In this document: positions 37,528-47,350 of the stretch, one piece after another
Position numbering within the stretch: the stretch's first letter is position 1
Layout: every line of letters starts with the position of its first letter
Source: Pseudoalteromonas luteoviolacea S2607
GTDB lineage: Bacteria; Pseudomonadota; Gammaproteobacteria; Enterobacterales; Alteromonadaceae
Reading direction: 5' to 3'
Length of the DNA stretch: 64,000 nt
NCBI RefSeq assembly: GCF_001625575.1
Contig: NZ_AUXV01000034.1
Span: forward strand, 1-64,000
Notes under the pieces: model-generated
The model's input: the letters and a program-made list of their open reading frames with translations, nothing else
Database searches by the model: none
What the model was told of the DNA's origin: nothing
Position numbers and translations under genes: made by a program

Positions 37528-38541
37528 AATTTAGTTCTGTTAGTTGGATTTGTCAGCGCCACGGCGCAAAGTGCAACTATATTACAATATCATCACGTAA
37601 GTGAAAAACTTCCCCCGGTCACCAGCGTCAGCGCTGATACGTTTAAATCTCATTTAGAGTATTTAAAAACTGGCAACTATAATGTGATTGCACTGGATAA
37701 GTTTATAGGTCAATTACGTGCTGGCAAACCGCTACCAATTAATACGGTTGCCATCACATTTGATGATGGTTATGACAATAATATTGAGGCTGCCGCACCG
37801 CTTCTAGAAGCGTACAACTTTCCCTATACAATATTTGTAAACCCTCAGCTCATTGATGAAGGGCAAAGCTACGTCATGACATGGGATGAGCTTAGAGCAT
37901 TATCAAAACGAGGGGCGCTCATTGCTAATCACAGTGCCAAGCATGACTATTTGCACCTTCGCAAAAGTGGAGAATCCGAAGCTCAATGGAAAGCAAGAGT
38001 TAAAAAAGACCTCACCTGGTCACAACAGCGCATTGCCACGGAAGTTGGACATGATTACCCCTATATCGCATATCCGTATGGTGAGTTTGATAATTCGGTG
38101 CAATCACTTGTCAAAGAACTGGGGTTAGTTGGTATTGGCCAGCATTCTGGTGCCGTAGGAGTCACTACAGATTTTACTCGCGTACCTCGCTTTCCTGCTT
38201 CTGGCATTTATAGCAACCTAAAAACACTACAAGTAAAAATTAAGTCTCTGCCATTTACAATTGATAAGTTAAGCTATGAAAATTCGGTGACATCTAATCG
38301 AACACCTTCATTTGCTATTTCATTCAAAGATATGGACTTTTATCAAAATCAACTGGCCTGTTTTGTATCGGGAGTCGGCAGAGCGAACTTAACTTGGAAC
38401 AGTAAAACAACTGTACAGGTAACGTCACCAAAGGATTTACCCGAAGGACGCTCAAGGTACAACTGTACTGCGCCGTCAAAAACACACAAAGGGCACTTTT
38501 ATTGGTTTTCACAACCTTGGGTAATTCAAGCTGGTAATTAA
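37513..38541 (+). CDS. Exported polysaccharide deacetylase
   Basis: This carbohydrate esterase 4-type protein has a signal peptide (MKKLHNLVLLVGFVSATAQS) and a NodB domain with motif 1 TFDDGYD, motif 2 HSAKH (metal His pair) and YPYGEFD. A C-terminal domain of about 95 residues (from about 250) has two cysteines and no clear family. The start at 37513 gives a clean signal peptide; an ATG at 37492 would add seven residues. It resembles PgaB/IcaB N-deacetylases, but the substrate is unknown. Confidence 0.9.
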   Translation: MKKLHNLVLLVGFVSATAQSATILQYHHVSEKLPPVTSVSADTFKSHLEYLKTGNYNVIALDKFIGQLRAGKPLPINTVAITFDDGYDNNIEAAAPLLEAYNFPYTIFVNPQLIDEGQSYVMTWDELRALSKRGALIANHSAKHDYLHLRKSGESEAQWKARVKKDLTWSQQRIATEVGHDYPYIAYPYGEFDNSVQSLVKELGLVGIGQHSGAVGVTTDFTRVPRFPASGIYSNLKTLQVKIKSLPFTIDKLSYENSVTSNRTPSFAISFKDMDFYQNQLACFVSGVGRANLTWNSKTTVQVTSPKDLPEGRSRYNCTAPSKTHKGHFYWFSQPWVIQAGN

Positions 38542-38542
38542 G

Positions 38543-39571
38543 TTAGCGACTTGCTGATTTAAGCAAGTTAGTAGCCATATTATCCAATGACACCACTTTG
38601 TTAGCAGCATTAAGCTCTACCGCTGCACGAGGCATCCCCCATACAACACACGATGCCTCGTCTTGTGCAAATGTATTGGCACCGCCTTCTTTTAATCTCA
38701 AAAGGCCCTGTGCACCATCGCTTCCCATGCCAGTCAACAATGCCGCATGCACTTGCTTTGCCACTGGCAACAATGAATCAAACAATACATCCACAGCGGG
38801 CTTGTGACGGTTGACTTTATCACCATCATTTAAATGACAAACTAATTTATTACCCTGCTGAGAAATAAGTAAATGCTTATCCCCCGGTGCGATAAACACT
38901 CTTCCTTCGCCAAGTACATCACCATCTTCGGCTTCTTTAACCGATACGGTGCAACACCGATCCATACGCTGTGCAAAAGAGGCACTAAAAACGGGGGGGA
39001 TATGCTGGGTTATCACAACTGGCGGGCAATTGCTTGGCAATTTGGTGAGTACTTCTCTTAACGCTTCCGTGCCACCTGTCGAAGCGCCAATCGCAATAAT
39101 ATTGTTACTTCGGTATTTTATATCTCCACCGGCTGCTTTTTCAGCATTATCTCTATCTGGTTTAAATGCCCTGACTCGAGCACGACTCGCAGTACGGATC
39201 TTTTGATATAAAATATCCGCATATGCTTCTAACTGCTCAGCGACATTCGTCATGGGTTTTGCGATAAAGTCGACGGCACCGACCTCTAACGCTTCAAGTG
39301 TTTCTGGTGAGCCTTTTTGTGTGAGCGTAGAAAGCATTACTACCGGCATTGGCCTTAGTCGCATCAAGTTCTTCAAGAAGCTCAAGCCATTCATTTTAGG
39401 CATTTCAATGTCAAGTGTCAGCACATCAGGCTGGGTCGCTTTGATCATATCTCTAGCTTCATAGGGGTCTTTTGCTGCCCCTACAACTTGTATATCTCCC
39501 GCTTGCTCCAAAACAGCTTTGAGCACAGCTCTTAATAGAGGGGAGTCATCGACGATAAGTACCTTAATCAT
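38543..39571 (-). CDS. cheB: Chemotaxis protein-glutamate methylesterase CheB
   Basis: CheB demethylates (and deamidates) receptors for adaptation. The 342-aa protein has a receiver domain (LTLDIEMPKMNG, phospho-Asp) and a C-terminal methylesterase with the catalytic Ser in IGASTGGTEA, His in QHIPPVF and Asp in TGMGSDGA. It is the last gene of the che cluster, 11 bp after cheD, and ends one base from the convergent deacetylase gene. Confidence 0.97.
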   Translation of the reverse strand: MIKVLIVDDSPLLRAVLKAVLEQAGDIQVVGAAKDPYEARDMIKATQPDVLTLDIEMPKMNGLSFLKNLMRLRPMPVVMLSTLTQKGSPETLEALEVGAVDFIAKPMTNVAEQLEAYADILYQKIRTASRARVRAFKPDRDNAEKAAGGDIKYRSNNIIAIGASTGGTEALREVLTKLPSNCPPVVITQHIPPVFSASFAQRMDRCCTVSVKEAEDGDVLGEGRVFIAPGDKHLLISQQGNKLVCHLNDGDKVNRHKPAVDVLFDSLLPVAKQVHAALLTGMGSDGAQGLLRLKEGGANTFAQDEASCVVWGMPRAAVELNAANKVVSLDNMATNLLKSASR

Positions 39572-39582
39572 ATGCCATTACT

Positions 39583-40206
39583 CTAAAATAATTCAATATC
39601 GGTTTGGGCATCTTGCATTTCGATATCATGAAGGTACTTAACTTCGCGTTTTTCAATCGTATCATTGTGCATTTGACGCAATTTTTTTACTTTTGCAGTA
39701 CCAGATTGTGGATGAAATACCACTTTTCTAGGCCAAGGCCCACCTACATCATGAGATACTAAATTAAGATTCTCTTCTTCTACATAGGCATTGGCGAAAC
39801 GGATGTTACCTACACCAATGTCTGTCATCGCGCTAATTATCTTCCCGCCACCAAATAACTTCACTTTAAGATTGTCTCTGCTCGCCCCGTTTTTTAGCAC
39901 TTCGTTTATTAAGTATTCCATGGCCCAATTACCATAACGGCAATTAAAGTCATCCGAATGCACGTTTGTTATTTCCTTCATATTCTGAGCACCCGGTAAC
40001 ATAAAATGGTTCATACCACCAATACCGAGTTTCTCATCATAAACACATGCGGCAATACACGACCCTAAAACAGTAGAAATAAGCTCATCGTTTTTCGACA
40101 CATAAAACTCGCCAGGTAATACCTTTGCAACCACTTTACTGCGGCCTGCATCCCAAAACCGTTTAACATGTTCAAAGCCCCGGATTACCGGTCTAAACTG
40201 ATTCAT
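39583..40206 (-). CDS. cheD: Chemoreceptor glutamine deamidase CheD
   Basis: CheD deamidates receptor glutamines and can couple to CheC-type phosphatases. The 207-aa protein has the catalytic cysteine in STVLGSCIAACVYD, the histidine in GGMNHFMLPG, and KLFGGG. The N-terminal ~30 residues are an extra extension. Its start overlaps the cheR stop by 4 bp. Presence of CheD is a marker of non-E. coli-type Che systems such as F7. Confidence 0.96.
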   Translation of the reverse strand: MNQFRPVIRGFEHVKRFWDAGRSKVVAKVLPGEFYVSKNDELISTVLGSCIAACVYDEKLGIGGMNHFMLPGAQNMKEITNVHSDDFNCRYGNWAMEYLINEVLKNGASRDNLKVKLFGGGKIISAMTDIGVGNIRFANAYVEEENLNLVSHDVGGPWPRKVVFHPQSGTAKVKKLRQMHNDTIEKREVKYLHDIEMQDAQTDIELF

Positions 40207-41027
40207 GCCGCATCGATCCTCTTATACATTGTTTTGCCTAAATTCTTGAAATCAGTCCGCTCTTTACTCATTGTTTCAGAATGGCCGATAAAAAGGTGCC
40301 CATGTGTTTTGTCGAGTAGGTCGTGGTATCCCTTAAATAAGTTGTCTTTCGTTTCTTTATCAAAATAAATCAGCACATTTCTGCAAAATATCAGATCAAA
40401 AGGGCCACGCATTGGCCAAGGTTCTAGTAAATTAAGGCGCTTGAAGTAAATACACTCCTTTAATTTATCTTTAACCCGATATTGACTGCCATCACTACTC
40501 TTTAAAAACCACTTTCTTAAGTGGCTCTCATCTAACCCTGTTACCGATGTACTGTTGTACGTTCCTTGTGATGCTTTTTGTAACACGTTCGAATCTAGAT
40601 CTGTCGCGAGCACCTTAACATCCCAATCACTCGGGAATTCATCCGCTATTGTCATGGCAATACTGTACGGCTCTTCACCGGTGGAGCAGCCTGCTGACCA
40701 GATCCTGACACGCTTCGACAATCGGTTATCCGCTTTAATGCGCTCTATCAAGCCAGTCTTTAAAAATTCAAAATGATGAGCTTCTCTAAAGAACGATGTA
40801 AGGTTGGTCGTAATAGCATTGATAAAATGACTAAACTCTTGATCGCCACATTTATCTAAATAGCTTAAATACTCTTCAAACGTGCGTAGACCATTAGCTC
40901 TTATCCGCCTAGCTAAGCGTGAATACACCATTTCTCTTTTGTGGGGCCCAAGTACAATGCCGCACGCGTTATATACTCTGTCAGAAATATTCTGAAAATC
41001 TCTATCCGTGAATGGAAACTCTTTCAT
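40203..41027 (-). CDS. cheR: Chemotaxis methyltransferase CheR
   Basis: CheR methylates receptor glutamates with SAM. The 274-aa protein has an N-terminal helical domain (about 1-85) and a SAM domain with IWSAGCSTGEEPYSIAM and DLIFCRNVLIYF. A partner receptor with a CheR-docking tail is encoded directly upstream, which suggests a dedicated pair. A 112-bp gap with a hairpin separates it from the receptor gene. Confidence 0.97.
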   Translation of the reverse strand: MKEFPFTDRDFQNISDRVYNACGIVLGPHKREMVYSRLARRIRANGLRTFEEYLSYLDKCGDQEFSHFINAITTNLTSFFREAHHFEFLKTGLIERIKADNRLSKRVRIWSAGCSTGEEPYSIAMTIADEFPSDWDVKVLATDLDSNVLQKASQGTYNSTSVTGLDESHLRKWFLKSSDGSQYRVKDKLKECIYFKRLNLLEPWPMRGPFDLIFCRNVLIYFDKETKDNLFKGYHDLLDKTHGHLFIGHSETMSKERTDFKNLGKTMYKRIDAA

Positions 41028-41094
41028 ACGAGCACACTTATTAAATAGTTCACTTTATAATCAGGAATTGACTACGAGTGCTTAACTGCAAAGT

Positions 41095-41120
41095 TATAGG
41101 GGAGTGAGACTCTCCCCTTC
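41095..41120 (-). terminator. Hairpin between the MCP gene and cheR
   Basis: A 6-bp GGGGAG / CTCCCC stem with a 7-nt loop is followed on the minus strand by TATAACTTT. It may attenuate rather than stop transcription, lowering cheR-D-B relative to the receptor genes. Confidence 0.4.
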
Positions 41121-41139
41121 AACAACTTTAATGTGGACT

Positions 41140-43863
41140 CTAGAATTCTTCCCATTCGTCTGAATCATCAGCAAAGCGGTTGGCTGCTTCTGATTTACTG
41201 CGCCCCATATCCACAGTACCATTTGGCGCAGCACTTGGTAACTTAATGCTCGCAGTATTATTAGATGGTGATTGAGGTTTACTCAGTCTCTCTGTAGATA
41301 TACTCGCTACTTCTGACAATCCATTACCACCACTTGACTCACCGACATTGAAGAAATTCAATAACCTTCTCATATCATTGGCTTGCTCAGCCATTGACTC
41401 GCCAGCAGCCGACGCTTCTTCAACTAATGCGGCATTCTGCTGAGTCATTTCATCCATTTGAGCTACCGCTTTATTCACTTGCTCAATACCTGAACTTTGC
41501 TCCTCCGATGCCTCTGCAATATCCGAGATCATCTCTGTTACACGCTTTACAGCTTCTACAATTTCTTTTAATGTCGAGCCAGACTCATTAACGAGTAATG
41601 TGCCATCTTCCACTTTGCCTACACTGTCTCTGATCAAGTCTTTGATTTCTTTTGCCGCCCCCGCTGAACGCTGCGCCAAATTACGTACTTCGCCTGCTAC
41701 TACAGCAAAACCTCGACCTTGCTCTCCAGCTCTTGCGGCTTCCACAGCAGCATTGAGTGCCAGTAAGTTAGTTTGAAAGGCAATTTCATCAATAACACTG
41801 ATAATATCGGCTATTTTCTTACTCGATTCATTGATCTCAGACATACTTGCAACAGCTCGATTGACGACTTCTCCCCCAGCCACAGCTTTTTCACTGGTCT
41901 CAGAAGCGAGTTCATTAGCAACTTTTGCGTTGTCTGCGTTTTGCCTCACCGTACTAGTCATCTCTTCCATACTCGATGCAGTTTCTTCGAGTGATGACGC
42001 TTGCTCTTCGGTTCTTTGGCTCAGATCCGCATTACCCTGAGAGATCTCTTCTGCACCACTGGCAACCATAGCCGCAGACGAGCTAATGCGGTTTAAGACT
42101 TCAGTTAACTTATCAGCTGTGGTGTTAGCATCTTGCTTGAGCTTATCAAATGCTCCTTTATAATCTGCACTAATACGCTGTGTTAAATCACCATTTGCTA
42201 GGGCGTCTAACATATTGACCGTATCTGATACAGCATCATCAACAATAGACACGAGACCATTTAAGCCTTGAGCAAGTCGTAAATAAAACCCGTCTTTATC
42301 GTTTTCATTCAATCTTGCCGATAAATTACCAGAACGAGCAGATTCAACTAGCTCATTCACCTCAGACTCAATTGCCACTTCGTCGGTTCTATCTTCCCAC
42401 TCCACAACGGTGCCAATACGTTCACCATCCGCAGCCATGATAGGGTTGGCAACTAATCCAAAGGTACGGCCACCAACTTTAATTTCTGTTTTATAGGTAT
42501 TGGTTAGGTTGGTCACCATATTGCGTTGGTGAGCAGGGTTTTTGTGGAACACATCAATGTTCGCTCCCATCAGCTTGCCACTGTCAAAGTTGGGCAAATC
42601 TTGACGAATATCTCGCTCAGCATTCTTCATCATCTCAACAACCGACTCATTCATATAAACAATATTAAAATGTGAGTCAGCAATCATGGTATTGGTTGCA
42701 ACATTGTCTAATGCTCTGCGTACTCTGAGGTTTTCGTTGGCAACTGACTGCGCTTCGCGCTCTTGTGCCAACCGCTCTGTTTTATCCTCCCACTCAACCA
42801 CAGTGCCTATACGACGACCTTCAGAGTCTTGCACTGGTGTGGCGATTAGTCCAAAAGTAAACCCTGCAACTTGGATATCGGTGTTGTACGTCCCCGTCAT
42901 GCTGTTAAGTAAATTTCTTTGGTGGGCAGGGTTTGCATGGAATATATCGATATTTTGACCAATCAGGTCGTCCACATTAAAACGCGGTAGAGCCTCTTGC
43001 AGCTTAGCCTGATTTTTTCTGAGCATCTGAGTGACTGAGTCGTTTATATATACAATATTAAAATCATCATCAGCCAACATAACATTGGCTTGACACACAT
43101 TAAGTGCACTAGAAATACGCGCATTCTTCGCGGCTTCGTCTTGTTGTTTTTTCTCAATCGCTAGCTGCTCTGTGAGATCTCCCCATTCAACTAGTGTTGC
43201 AATGCGATTATTATCTTCGTCGAAAACGGGGGTTGCTATTAAATCAAAGGTTAGTCCAGCTACTGTGATCTGTGTCTTATACACATCTCTTAGATTAGCC
43301 AACAAGTTACGTTGATGACTTGGGTTCGCGTGAAACATGTCGATGTTAGTACCAATTGCGGTTGCTACATTGAAACTGGGAAGCTCTTGACGAAGTTGGT
43401 GTTCGTTTTTACGCAGCATACTTGTCACGGAGTCATTCATATAAACAATATTATGCTCACTGTCCGCCACCATAATATTGGCCTGACACCCCTTTAACGC
43501 CAACAGCAAACTTTGAGTATGATCATCTTGATGAACTTCTTCGCTTTCACGGTTTGATAAAGCTCTAAACAGTTGCGGAAACCCCGAAAAGTCCACTTGG
43601 CCTAATTGCTCTTCGCTGCGAGCTTGAATAATGGGTAAAGCGCTATAAACCGTGGCTAATTGCAGAGTAAAAGCAGACAACCCCTGTTTCATAAATATCA
43701 ATGCCGCCGCAATGCCTATCAAAGGCACAACATAAGACAGCATACGCATTTGTTCGGATTCAGCTTGTCCCAGCTGAGCACCAAGAATGACACTAACAAC
43801 CAGTATGACCCCGGTAATTAAGATCTTGTTATTAATACTACTTTGGATACTCTGTTCACTCAT
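41140..43863 (-). CDS. Methyl-accepting chemotaxis protein with three PAS domains (Aer2/McpB-like)
   Basis: This 907-aa receptor has two N-terminal hydrophobic segments (about 13-30 and 43-60) and no large periplasmic domain. Three tandem PAS domains follow with a 131-residue period (about 120-240, 250-370 and 382-500), each with a (F/V)HxNPxHQRN motif. Two HAMP-like segments (about 505-580) lead to a signalling domain with the hairpin [21 protein letters not shown]. The C-terminus EWEEF fits the xWxxF CheR-docking pentapeptide (compare GWEEF of P. aeruginosa McpB/Aer2). The start at 43863 follows GGGGGT; a TTG at 43875 is less likely. Sensing is probably internal (redox, oxygen or NO). Confidence 0.93.
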   Translation of the reverse strand: MSEQSIQSSINNKILITGVILVVSVILGAQLGQAESEQMRMLSYVVPLIGIAAALIFMKQGLSAFTLQLATVYSALPIIQARSEEQLGQVDFSGFPQLFRALSNRESEEVHQDDHTQSLLLALKGCQANIMVADSEHNIVYMNDSVTSMLRKNEHQLRQELPSFNVATAIGTNIDMFHANPSHQRNLLANLRDVYKTQITVAGLTFDLIATPVFDEDNNRIATLVEWGDLTEQLAIEKKQQDEAAKNARISSALNVCQANVMLADDDFNIVYINDSVTQMLRKNQAKLQEALPRFNVDDLIGQNIDIFHANPAHQRNLLNSMTGTYNTDIQVAGFTFGLIATPVQDSEGRRIGTVVEWEDKTERLAQEREAQSVANENLRVRRALDNVATNTMIADSHFNIVYMNESVVEMMKNAERDIRQDLPNFDSGKLMGANIDVFHKNPAHQRNMVTNLTNTYKTEIKVGGRTFGLVANPIMAADGERIGTVVEWEDRTDEVAIESEVNELVESARSGNLSARLNENDKDGFYLRLAQGLNGLVSIVDDAVSDTVNMLDALANGDLTQRISADYKGAFDKLKQDANTTADKLTEVLNRISSSAAMVASGAEEISQGNADLSQRTEEQASSLEETASSMEEMTSTVRQNADNAKVANELASETSEKAVAGGEVVNRAVASMSEINESSKKIADIISVIDEIAFQTNLLALNAAVEAARAGEQGRGFAVVAGEVRNLAQRSAGAAKEIKDLIRDSVGKVEDGTLLVNESGSTLKEIVEAVKRVTEMISDIAEASEEQSSGIEQVNKAVAQMDEMTQQNAALVEEASAAGESMAEQANDMRRLLNFFNVGESSGGNGLSEVASISTERLSKPQSPSNNTASIKLPSAAPNGTVDMGRSKSEAANRFADDSDEWEEF
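42348..43497 (-). repeat. Three tandem PAS-coding repeats, ~393-bp period
   Basis: Within the MCP gene the same ~131-codon unit occurs three times (markers [39 protein letters not shown]). Similarity is strong at protein level and points to internal duplication. Confidence 0.85.
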
Positions 43864-43875
43864 TTCGACCCCCAA

Positions 43876-44382
43876 TTAGCCTTTGAGCCCACTTTTATCA
43901 CTCAAATCTAAAACCTTTTCTAGATTTAAAAGCACAACCATTTTTTGCCCTACATTGACTAGACCATGAACAAAGTATGCATTGTCTGAATCCTGAAAGT
44001 CGGGTACATCTTTCGCTTTCTCCTCGGCAATGCTATATACATCTGACACAGCATCCACGACTAGCCCCATTATTTTTTGCTGATCTTTTATCTGCACAGA
44101 AACCACAATCACGACAGTGAGTGGTCCATACTCAATCGCATCAATGCCAAACCTCATTCGCAAATCAATAATCGGCACTATGGTGCCACGTAAATTCATT
44201 GCTCCACGTACAAAATTAGGCGAATTGGGGATCGTAGTTACAGGCTCCCAGCCTCTTATTTCTTGTACGGCAAGTATGTCCATACCGTACTCTTCATCAT
44301 GCATCATAAAAGTTAAGAACTGCTTTTCGTCCGACTCTCCATCGAACATCAACTGTTGATTTACGCCTACTTGATCAATCAT
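43876..44382 (-). CDS. cheW: Chemotaxis coupling protein CheW
   Basis: CheW bridges CheA and the receptor. The 168-aa protein has the core QFLTFMMHDEEYGMDILAVQEIRGW and NLRGTIVPIIDLRMRF. It overlaps cheA by 4 bp and lies 12 bp before the MCP gene, so receptor, CheW and CheA are made together. Confidence 0.97.
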   Translation of the reverse strand: MIDQVGVNQQLMFDGESDEKQFLTFMMHDEEYGMDILAVQEIRGWEPVTTIPNSPNFVRGAMNLRGTIVPIIDLRMRFGIDAIEYGPLTVVIVVSVQIKDQQKIMGLVVDAVSDVYSIAEEKAKDVPDFQDSDNAYFVHGLVNVGQKMVVLLNLEKVLDLSDKSGLKG

Positions 44383-46556
44383 GCAGGTTCAGCCTCCTCG
44401 CCCTTCAAGTCCACTAACAACTCAGTAGAACCTGGGCGGCGCAATCCACTCAATTTGATTAAGCCACTGATATCAATGATCAGAGAGACGGTACCGTCTC
44501 CCAAAATCGTAGCACCAGAAATACCATCTACTTTCTGATAATTTGCTTCTAAGCTCTTAATTACAACTTGTTGCTGTGCTAGTAGATCGTCAACCAGTAA
44601 GCCTATTTTGTAATTGTCACTTTCAACAACAACTAAAAGCGTTTTATCCAGTTCTTCCCGCGCACCTTGGTGGCTAAAAATGTCATAGAGCCGCAGAATT
44701 GGAATATACTCATCCCTAAGCCGTAAAACCTCTAGCCCCTTGCCTACTTTACTGACTTTCGAGATATCAATTTGCAGAGATTCAACAATGGAAATCAGTG
44801 GAATGATGTAAGTATGTGCAGCCACTTGAACCAATTGCCCGTCTAATATGGCAAGCGTCAGTGGCAAGCGAATAGTAAATGTGGAACCGACACCTTGCTT
44901 GGATGTCACTTCAACAGAGCCATTTAATGCTTGGATGTTGCGCCGTACCACATCCATTCCTACACCACGCCCTGAAATATCACTAACACTATCGGCAGTA
45001 GAAAACCCAGGCATAAAAATAAGTTCATTAATTTCTTCGACGCTAAGTTCATCAGACTCTTGTATCAAGCCATTTGCGATAGCTTTGTTACGAATTTTAT
45101 CGGTATCTAATCCTTTACCGTCATCCATAATTTCTATGACAATATTCCCGCCCTGATGAAATGCATTGAGTGTCACTGTACCTACCGGATCTTTACCATT
45201 GGCGATTCTATCTTCTGGTGTTTCAAGTCCATGGTCGAGAGAGTTTCTAACTAAGTGCACCATAGGATCGGAGAGTTTTTCCATCACCGTTTTATCGAGT
45301 TCAGTTTGTTCTCCGACAAGTTTCAGTTCAACTTGCTTATTCAATTTTTGGGATGTATCTCTTACCAAACGGGGAAAGCGGCTAAATACAAAGCTAATTG
45401 GCAACATCCTAATCCGCATTACATTTTCTTGCAGATCTCGCGTGTTGTGCGCCAATTGGGTCAACCCTTCCTGTAGTGCTGCGATGCTGGACTCGGTGAT
45501 GTCTTGGTCTCCAATTTGGCTCAGCATAGCCTGAGTAATGACCAACTCGCCCACCATATTAATCAAAGAGTCGACTTTATCTATTCCCACCCTTATCGAT
45601 GTTGCGCCAGAGTCACTCGACTTTCTGCTCTCAGTCTTGGTATTTTTAACAGTTTCGACTTTTTGCTGAACGGCTGCGAGCGTTTGCTGCGCCTTTTCTG
45701 TTTCAACATCCGGTTTGACAGTCTCAACTGAACCTAAATTTTCAGCTGTTGGGTCACCCGAACTTTCACTAGGCGCAGTCACAGCATTTTGGCCAATTTG
45801 AGGAGCAGAAGACGTCTGTGCGGGTTCGTCATCAAATAAGCCGCCGCAGGCCTCTATTTTGATTTCAGCGTCATCTTCCACCCATTCAAATATTTCAGCG
45901 ATTGCTTGCTCTTCTCGAGTGGTAGTTAAAAAGAAACGCCAATGTAGGAAACAGTCTTCTGGATCAAACTCTAAGAAGTCAGGAATTGCATCATGAAATG
46001 CACTCACTTCTAGCTCACCCAACTCAGCCAACTCCGAGAACATGTAGAGAGGCTCATTACCTGTTTTAAATAAATGCGGCTCAGGTTTAAATTCAATCTG
46101 ATAGGTTGTGCTTTGTAAGGCCTCACTTTCAACAGCCGCTGTCACAGCTTCTTCAACTGGTGACTCTTCCCCACCTAAAATCGCTTCAAACCGTGCTTTA
46201 AGCTCATGTGACTCGCTTAGATCAGGTTCTTCTTCAGCTTGCAATGCGCTGAGCAAACCTCGAACACAGTCTACTGACTTCAGCAATAAATTAACGTGCT
46301 CAGCAGTTAAAACTCGCTGCCCATCACGAATTTGGTCAAGTAGCGTTTCCAGTACATGAGTAAAATCAGAAACAGATACAAACCCAAATGTCCCACTACC
46401 GCCTTTGATAGAGTGTGCTGCTCTAAATATGGTGTTAATGGTTTCAGAGTCTTCCTTACCTGGTTCAAGATTTAGAAGTTCTGCCTCCATGGCATCCAAG
46501 CCTTCAAAACTCTCTTCAAAGAACACATCAAAAAACTGACTTAAATCTATACTCAT
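44379..46556 (-). CDS. cheA: Chemotaxis histidine kinase CheA
   Basis: This is the central kinase of the cluster. The 725-aa protein has an Hpt domain with the phospho-His in AAHSIKGGSGTFG (about 46-58). A second acidic module (about 150-245) with FLHWRFFLTTTREE follows, then a long linker. Further on come a dimerisation domain, an ATPase domain (HLVRNSLDHGLE, DDGKGLD, GRGVGMDVV) and a CheW-like domain at the C-terminus. It phosphorylates the CheY encoded upstream and CheB. Confidence 0.97.
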   Translation of the reverse strand: MSIDLSQFFDVFFEESFEGLDAMEAELLNLEPGKEDSETINTIFRAAHSIKGGSGTFGFVSVSDFTHVLETLLDQIRDGQRVLTAEHVNLLLKSVDCVRGLLSALQAEEEPDLSESHELKARFEAILGGEESPVEEAVTAAVESEALQSTTYQIEFKPEPHLFKTGNEPLYMFSELAELGELEVSAFHDAIPDFLEFDPEDCFLHWRFFLTTTREEQAIAEIFEWVEDDAEIKIEACGGLFDDEPAQTSSAPQIGQNAVTAPSESSGDPTAENLGSVETVKPDVETEKAQQTLAAVQQKVETVKNTKTESRKSSDSGATSIRVGIDKVDSLINMVGELVITQAMLSQIGDQDITESSIAALQEGLTQLAHNTRDLQENVMRIRMLPISFVFSRFPRLVRDTSQKLNKQVELKLVGEQTELDKTVMEKLSDPMVHLVRNSLDHGLETPEDRIANGKDPVGTVTLNAFHQGGNIVIEIMDDGKGLDTDKIRNKAIANGLIQESDELSVEEINELIFMPGFSTADSVSDISGRGVGMDVVRRNIQALNGSVEVTSKQGVGSTFTIRLPLTLAILDGQLVQVAAHTYIIPLISIVESLQIDISKVSKVGKGLEVLRLRDEYIPILRLYDIFSHQGAREELDKTLLVVVESDNYKIGLLVDDLLAQQQVVIKSLEANYQKVDGISGATILGDGTVSLIIDISGLIKLSGLRRPGSTELLVDLKGEEAEPA

Positions 46557-46574
46557 GCCTATACCTCTTTGGTA

Positions 46575-46937
46575 CTAGCGGATGACTTTCTTCAATACAG
46601 CTAATAATTGATCCGGGTTGAAAGGCTTCACTATCCAACCAGTTGCACCAGCGGCTTTACCTTCACTTTTTTTATCAAGACCTGATTCAGTCGTTAACAT
46701 AAGCAAAGGCGTAAATTTGTAGTTAGGTAGGTTACGCAGCTCCCTAATAAGGGTAATCCCATCCATCACAGGCATGTTTACATCTGAGATCACGGCGTCG
46801 AATCCTTGCTGTTTCGCAAGGTTTAGCGCTTCGCTACCGTCCTTTGCCTCTGTGACATCAAACCCTGCTTTTTTAAGAGTAAACCCAACCATTTGTCTCA
46901 TCGAAGCAGAATCATCCACAGCTAAAATCTTTTTCAT
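46575..46937 (-). CDS. cheY: Chemotaxis response regulator CheY
   Basis: This 120-aa stand-alone receiver domain has VDDSASM, the phospho-Asp in ISDVNMPVMDG, the TTES switch Thr and KPF Lys. In an F7-type cluster this CheY need not bind the flagellar motor; its output is unknown. It is 18 bp upstream of cheA. Confidence 0.95.
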   Translation of the reverse strand: MKKILAVDDSASMRQMVGFTLKKAGFDVTEAKDGSEALNLAKQQGFDAVISDVNMPVMDGITLIRELRNLPNYKFTPLLMLTTESGLDKKSEGKAAGATGWIVKPFNPDQLLAVLKKVIR

Positions 46938-46946
46938 ATTGACCTC

Positions 46947-47219
46947 TTAAATCTTACTGCTAAAGGATAAAATATCGGTTAAACCAAGTTGTTCAACAGA
47001 TTCAAAAAGGACCGGACTTTCACCATGCCAAGTTATCTGTTGATCTGAATTCATTAAACGTTTTTGCAATGCGCATAGCATCTGAATTGTAGCTGTATCT
47101 ACTTTACTAACATCATTAATGTCTATGCAGATTGGCTGCCCCGTTTCCAATTCTTGAACGAACTGCTGATGCAGTTCTTCAACTTTGTTGATAGCTAACT
47201 CTGAAGGAAGTTTAATCAT
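46947..47219 (-). CDS. STAS-domain protein
   Basis: This 90-aa single STAS domain is like anti-sigma factor antagonists; the usual phospho-site region is DVSKVDTATIQML, where a Thr pair replaces the common Ser. It is the first gene of the che cluster, 9 bp before cheY. Small STAS proteins start similar Aer2/F7-type clusters in other genera. A partner kinase or anti-sigma factor is not encoded here. Confidence 0.88.
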   Translation of the reverse strand: MIKLPSELAINKVEELHQQFVQELETGQPICIDINDVSKVDTATIQMLCALQKRLMNSDQQITWHGESPVLFESVEQLGLTDILSFSSKI

Positions 47220-47280
47220 GCGCTTGGCACATTCCCTGTAAAAGTTATAGATAAGAATAGATTAGTCGTTGATGATGAAA

Positions 47281-47299
47281 TTGCCAAAAATCTTGGCAA
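47281..47299 (-). terminator. Hairpin downstream of the Sco1 gene
   Basis: A 7-bp stem TTGCCAA / TTGGCAA with a 5-nt loop is followed on the minus strand by TTTCATC, 52 bp after the Sco1 stop. It would separate the cox-heme operon from the che cluster. Confidence 0.45.
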
Positions 47300-47350
47300 A
47301 AGAAATAAAAAGATTATGTATTTAGAATAGGATCTTGCGTTTCTGTGTAA

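Noticed and set aside
42348..43497. Tandem repeat that might be a mobile or satellite element
   Set aside because: It is explained by three PAS domains inside one reading frame.
47220..47245. Sigma-54-like TTGGCACATTCCCTGT before the che cluster
   Set aside because: It is on the plus strand, facing away from the cluster, and lacks the GC of the -12 element at the required spacing.
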